14,434 nt of DNA from Chloroflexota bacterium (GTDB lineage Bacteria; Chloroflexota; Anaerolineae; Anaerolineales; Villigracilaceae). Shown here in pieces: positions 12,400-14,434 of the stretch. The first letter of the stretch is position 1. The number at the start of each line of letters is the position of its first letter. Location: contig JACPVB010000300.1 in assembly GCA_016191985.1 (NCBI GenBank), positions 1-14,434 of the forward strand. Direction: 5' to 3'. The translations under genes and the position numbers were made by a program. The notes beneath the pieces are model-generated. The model was given only the letters and a program-made list of their open reading frames with translations, did no database searches and was not told the DNA's origin.

Positions 12400-12831
12400 T
12401 TATTCTGGCTTGAATTCCTTTTGCGCGAGTTCGATATTTGCGCTTTTCAAAAAGGTCATGGCGTTTTCGTCGGTGCGATAGGCGGTGCTGTACACGATTT
12501 TGACGATGCCTGCGTTGATGAGGGCCTTGGTGCAGTTGATACATGGCAGGTGTGTAACGTAGCAGGTGGAACCTTTTGTGGAAATGCCATGCAGCGCGGC
12601 CTGGATAATGGCGTTGGTCTCGGCGTGAATGGTGCGGACGCAGTGCCCATCCACCATGAGGTGACCGACTTCGTCGCAATGCTCCTGCCCGGCGGGTGAG
12701 CCGTTGAAGCCTGTGGTGAGGATGCGTTTTTCCAGTACAAGCACACAGCCGACAAAGGCGCGGTCACAGGTGCTTCTTTCGGAAACGGCATAGGCGATTT
12801 TCATAAAATAGGAATCCCAATCGGGGCGCAT
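12400..12831 (-). CDS. dCMP deaminase family protein (ComEB-like), 143 aa
   Basis: A zinc-dependent cytidine/deoxycytidylate deaminase. The catalytic motif HAETNAI (H69, E71) and the second zinc motif PCINC (C97, C100) are intact. SERSTCDRAFVGCVLV (17-32) and FNGSPAGQEHC (42-52) are typical of dCMP deaminases, which convert dCMP to dUMP for dTMP synthesis. The length is at the short end of the family but complete. The protein is cytoplasmic. TGGAG lies about ten bases before the ATG. The shared upstream region (12832-12943) is divergent with the KAS III-like gene. A TACAAT box (12868-12873, minus strand) could be its -10, with a poor -35. The lipoprotein gene downstream may be on the same transcript. 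Confidence 0.9.
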   Translation of the reverse strand: MRPDWDSYFMKIAYAVSERSTCDRAFVGCVLVLEKRILTTGFNGSPAGQEHCDEVGHLMVDGHCVRTIHAETNAIIQAALHGISTKGSTCYVTHLPCINCTKALINAGIVKIVYSTAYRTDENAMTFLKSANIELAQKEFKPE

Positions 12832-12943
12832 GGGTGAATATCTCCAGTTTGTGATTTAATTGGCGCAATTGTACCCTTTGCAATCCCTGTGGGAGTAGCC
12901 TTTTGCGCTTTGCAGGGTTTTAATGAAAAAGGAGTTTGTTGCC
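12832..12943. promoter_or_regulatory. Divergent promoter region, dCMP deaminase and KAS III-like genes
   Basis: There is no gene between the two divergent starts. A 13-base dyad AATTG-GCG-CAATT lies at 12858-12870. On the plus strand TTGTGA, 17 bases, TACCCT is a weak promoter candidate. On the minus strand TACAAT (12868-12873) is a possible -10. Individual promoters cannot be fixed with confidence. Confidence 0.35.
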
Positions 12944-14185
12944 ATGTCTGTAGATACTGATACTTTATCGTTTTACAACCGCCCCAACGTGGAGAAAGCC
13001 GTGATCCCGGTTGCAGGCGGGGTTCCTATTGGGTTGGAGGGGATATACAGCCGTGAATTGGGGATTGGGGGCGTATATGGTTCATGGGGAGAGTGTTATA
13101 ACAATTCGCGCCTGCCTTCCTTTGTGGAGCGGCGATTGGGTGCGCCGCTGAACGTGGACGATGTTCTAAATTTATCCGAATTGGGTTTTGATTATCGACA
13201 ACATATCCCCGATTTGGATGATGCCCAGAATCTCGAGTTGGAATTGGAGGTCGGCGCCCGCCTGCTTCGAAAGGCATTGGAGGTTTGTGGATGGAACGCC
13301 TCGGAGGTTGAGGGTGTTTTGATCGGTATGAGCGGACCTGTTTCCCATGATTACGTCTCGCAGATTTCGCGCATGGCTGGGATTTCGGAAAACGCGTTGA
13401 AGGTCAGCGTGCATAAGGCCTGTGATGGGTCCATGGGTGCGCTGCATTTGTCCCTGAATCCGGGCCTTTCAAAGCCGGGACAATTGAATATTGCTGAGTA
13501 TTTCCGGGGAAAGAAGGTATTGGTTGGCGGCATCGAAGGTTTGAGTCGTTTTACCTGCGGGGCAAAAGATAAGAACGCCCTGCAATTATTTGGAAATGGC
13601 ATGGGGGTGATTGGGGTTGTGCCGGGTGAAAACATGAAATTCCTTGTCGGCAGAAGTTACGAAAATTACGACACGGAAGGCCTGTTGGCGGTGCGGATGT
13701 ATTACCCTCATTCCCCCTCGGATGTTTCGAAAGATTCCCTGGTTGATGTCGTACAGGAGGATACCGATCACATTCGTGTGGCCGGGTTGATGAACGAACC
13801 GCGAGATGGCGCTTCCATTGAGATGGCCGGACTGATGGGAATGGTAAAGCTGTTTGTGCGCACTGGCGTGCAGGTCGTTGCGGACGTATTCAAGGATTAC
13901 CAGGAGCTTATGGACAGGCTGGGAGAACCCGGTAAACCTATTAAGCTGGGCATTGTTCATCACGCCAACTTTAAGATCAATACCCTGAAAGCCAAGCATC
14001 TCTCGAAACTTGGGATTCAATTCCCCATGCCCTGGCTGTTAAATGATTTCGGAAACGTGAGCGCCGCTTCGAATATCATTGCTTTCCTGCGCCAGTTGCA
14101 CAATATTTATCCCGGCGACCATATTCTATTCGACGGTTTTGGAGCAGGCACCTATTATGATGTAATGGCTGTATCCATGGGTTGA
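12944..14185 (+). CDS. Divergent 3-oxoacyl-ACP synthase III (FabH-like), 413 aa
   Basis: A thiolase-fold condensing enzyme of the KAS III type. The presumed nucleophile is C160 in VHKACDGSMGALH, followed by VHHANFKI (H339, matching HQAN of FabH) and FGNVSAAS (N371, matching GNTSAAS). The Cys-His-Asn triad is thus kept. At 413 residues it is about 95 longer than E. coli FabH (317). The extra length is mainly an N-terminal region before residue 100 and a segment around 225-290 (GRSYENYDTEGLLAVRMYYPHSPSD). It stands alone, without other fatty-acid genes in view. The start at 12944 was chosen because AAAAAGGAG lies nine bases before it; an in-frame ATG seven codons upstream at 12923 overlaps that site. 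It could make a specialised acyl or ketone product, as OleA-type enzymes do. The substrate is unknown. Confidence 0.85.
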   Translation: MSVDTDTLSFYNRPNVEKAVIPVAGGVPIGLEGIYSRELGIGGVYGSWGECYNNSRLPSFVERRLGAPLNVDDVLNLSELGFDYRQHIPDLDDAQNLELELEVGARLLRKALEVCGWNASEVEGVLIGMSGPVSHDYVSQISRMAGISENALKVSVHKACDGSMGALHLSLNPGLSKPGQLNIAEYFRGKKVLVGGIEGLSRFTCGAKDKNALQLFGNGMGVIGVVPGENMKFLVGRSYENYDTEGLLAVRMYYPHSPSDVSKDSLVDVVQEDTDHIRVAGLMNEPRDGASIEMAGLMGMVKLFVRTGVQVVADVFKDYQELMDRLGEPGKPIKLGIVHHANFKINTLKAKHLSKLGIQFPMPWLLNDFGNVSAASNIIAFLRQLHNIYPGDHILFDGFGAGTYYDVMAVSMG

Positions 14186-14199
14186 ACAGACTAAAATTT

Positions 14200-14240
14200 A
14201 AAACGACCCCTACAGGGTAAATGCTGTAGGGGTCGTTTTT
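14200..14240. terminator. Strong bidirectional terminator
   Basis: AAAACGACCCCTACAG (14200-14215) and CTGTAGGGGTCGTTTT (14224-14239) form a perfect 16-base stem with an 8-base loop. T-runs follow on the plus strand (TTTTTGTT) and on the minus strand (TTTTAAATTTT). It ends both the KAS III-like gene and glmS. Confidence 0.92.
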
Positions 14241-14241
14241 G

Positions 14242-14434
14242 TTATTCTACGGTCACACTTTTTGCAAGATTGCGCGGCTGGTCAACGTCCAGTCCGCGGA
14301 TGGCCGCAATGTGATAGGCCAGCATTTGCAGCGGGAAGACTGTGATGATGGGTGAGAGCATCCACGGCGTTTCGGGAACCCAGAGCACGTGGTCAGCCAT
14401 GCCTTGAACAAGCTCATCCCCTTCTGTGGCTACG
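14242..14434 (-). CDS. glmS: Glucosamine-6-phosphate synthase, C-terminal end (cut by window edge)
   Basis: The reverse complement gives 63 residues ending in PLQMLAYHIAAIRGLDVDQP, then RNLAKSVTVE and a TAA stop at 14242-14244. This is the characteristic C-terminus of GlmS (L-glutamine:D-fructose-6-phosphate aminotransferase), which makes glucosamine-6-phosphate for peptidoglycan and other amino sugars. The preceding VATEGDELV and VPETPWMLSPIITVFP fit the end of the second SIS domain. The N-terminal glutaminase domain and most of the isomerase part lie outside the window. It converges on the KAS III-like gene at a shared terminator. Assignment is secure despite being partial. Confidence 0.95.
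   Translation of the reverse strand, partial: VATEGDELVQGMADHVLWVPETPWMLSPIITVFPLQMLAYHIAAIRGLDVDQPRNLAKSVTVE

Noticed and set aside
12221..12679. 152-codon open frame on the minus strand, across the lipoprotein and deaminase genes
   Set aside because: It is out of frame with both genes, which have clear signatures (lipobox; HAE and PCxxC). The frame is Arg/His-rich and has no family likeness.
13586..14020. 144-codon open frame on the minus strand
   Set aside because: It is antisense to the KAS III-like gene with its intact catalytic motifs.
1..14434. CRISPR array, tRNA or rRNA, insertion sequence or attachment site
   Set aside because: No regularly spaced direct repeats, cloverleaf, transposase-like frame or flanking terminal repeats were found. 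The inverted repeats present are short and intergenic.

Overview
The window looks like chromosomal DNA of a Chloroflexota bacterium, probably of the Anaerolineae. This placement is inferred from gene style only: a fused NuoCD, a Mrp without its CxxC pair, a Pro/Thr-linker lipoprotein, PSP1/RicT, a LSDAT-type SLOG protein and moderate GC. No rRNA or tRNA, CRISPR array, IS element or phage gene was seen. The window is cut inside a gene at each end.

Left block, minus strand. A tightly coupled operon encodes a radical SAM/SPASM protein, a stand-alone PqqD-like peptide-binding protein and a second radical SAM protein cut by the left edge. Both junctions are ATGA overlaps. This has the composition of a peptide-modifying (RiPP-type) pathway, but no convincing precursor peptide is in view. 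Upstream on the same strand are a PIG-L family deacetylase, a RicT/PSP1 protein with a probably leaderless mRNA, and a SLOG (LSDAT) nucleotide-binding protein. Two GlsB/YeaQ-type small membrane proteins and a CsbD-type stress protein follow. Hairpins separate several of these genes. An AT-rich gap of about 415 bases without a gene precedes csbD.

Central block, minus strand. The order of transcription is iscX, nuoB, nuoCD, nuoI, then mrp. The first four are close or overlapping and start from a strong promoter (TTGACT, 16 bases, TGATATAAT). Their products are the peripheral connecting part of complex I with clusters N2, N6a and N6b, plus an IscX-type Fe-S assembly adaptor. Mrp is a likely Fe-S carrier or ATPase, and its gene ends in a strong terminator. 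Divergent from this operon is a winged-helix regulator. Three C-terminal cysteines, spaced almost as in cyanobacterial SufR, suggest that it senses an Fe-S cluster. The two promoters flank an 18-base dyad (TGCAAA-N6-TTTGCA), a ready operator candidate. The reading proposed here is an Fe-S-responsive switch controlling Fe-S assembly and complex I genes. This is an inference, but it is testable.

Right block. The regulator gene is followed seven bases later by a two-helix membrane protein. Convergent to it lies a lipoprotein gene, with a dCMP deaminase-family gene upstream on the minus strand. The junction between these two can form mutually exclusive hairpins, one of which holds the lipoprotein start codon in its loop. 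On the plus strand is a long, divergent KAS III (FabH-like) condensing enzyme that keeps Cys-His-Asn. It ends at a bidirectional terminator shared with the 3' end of glmS, which is cut by the right edge.
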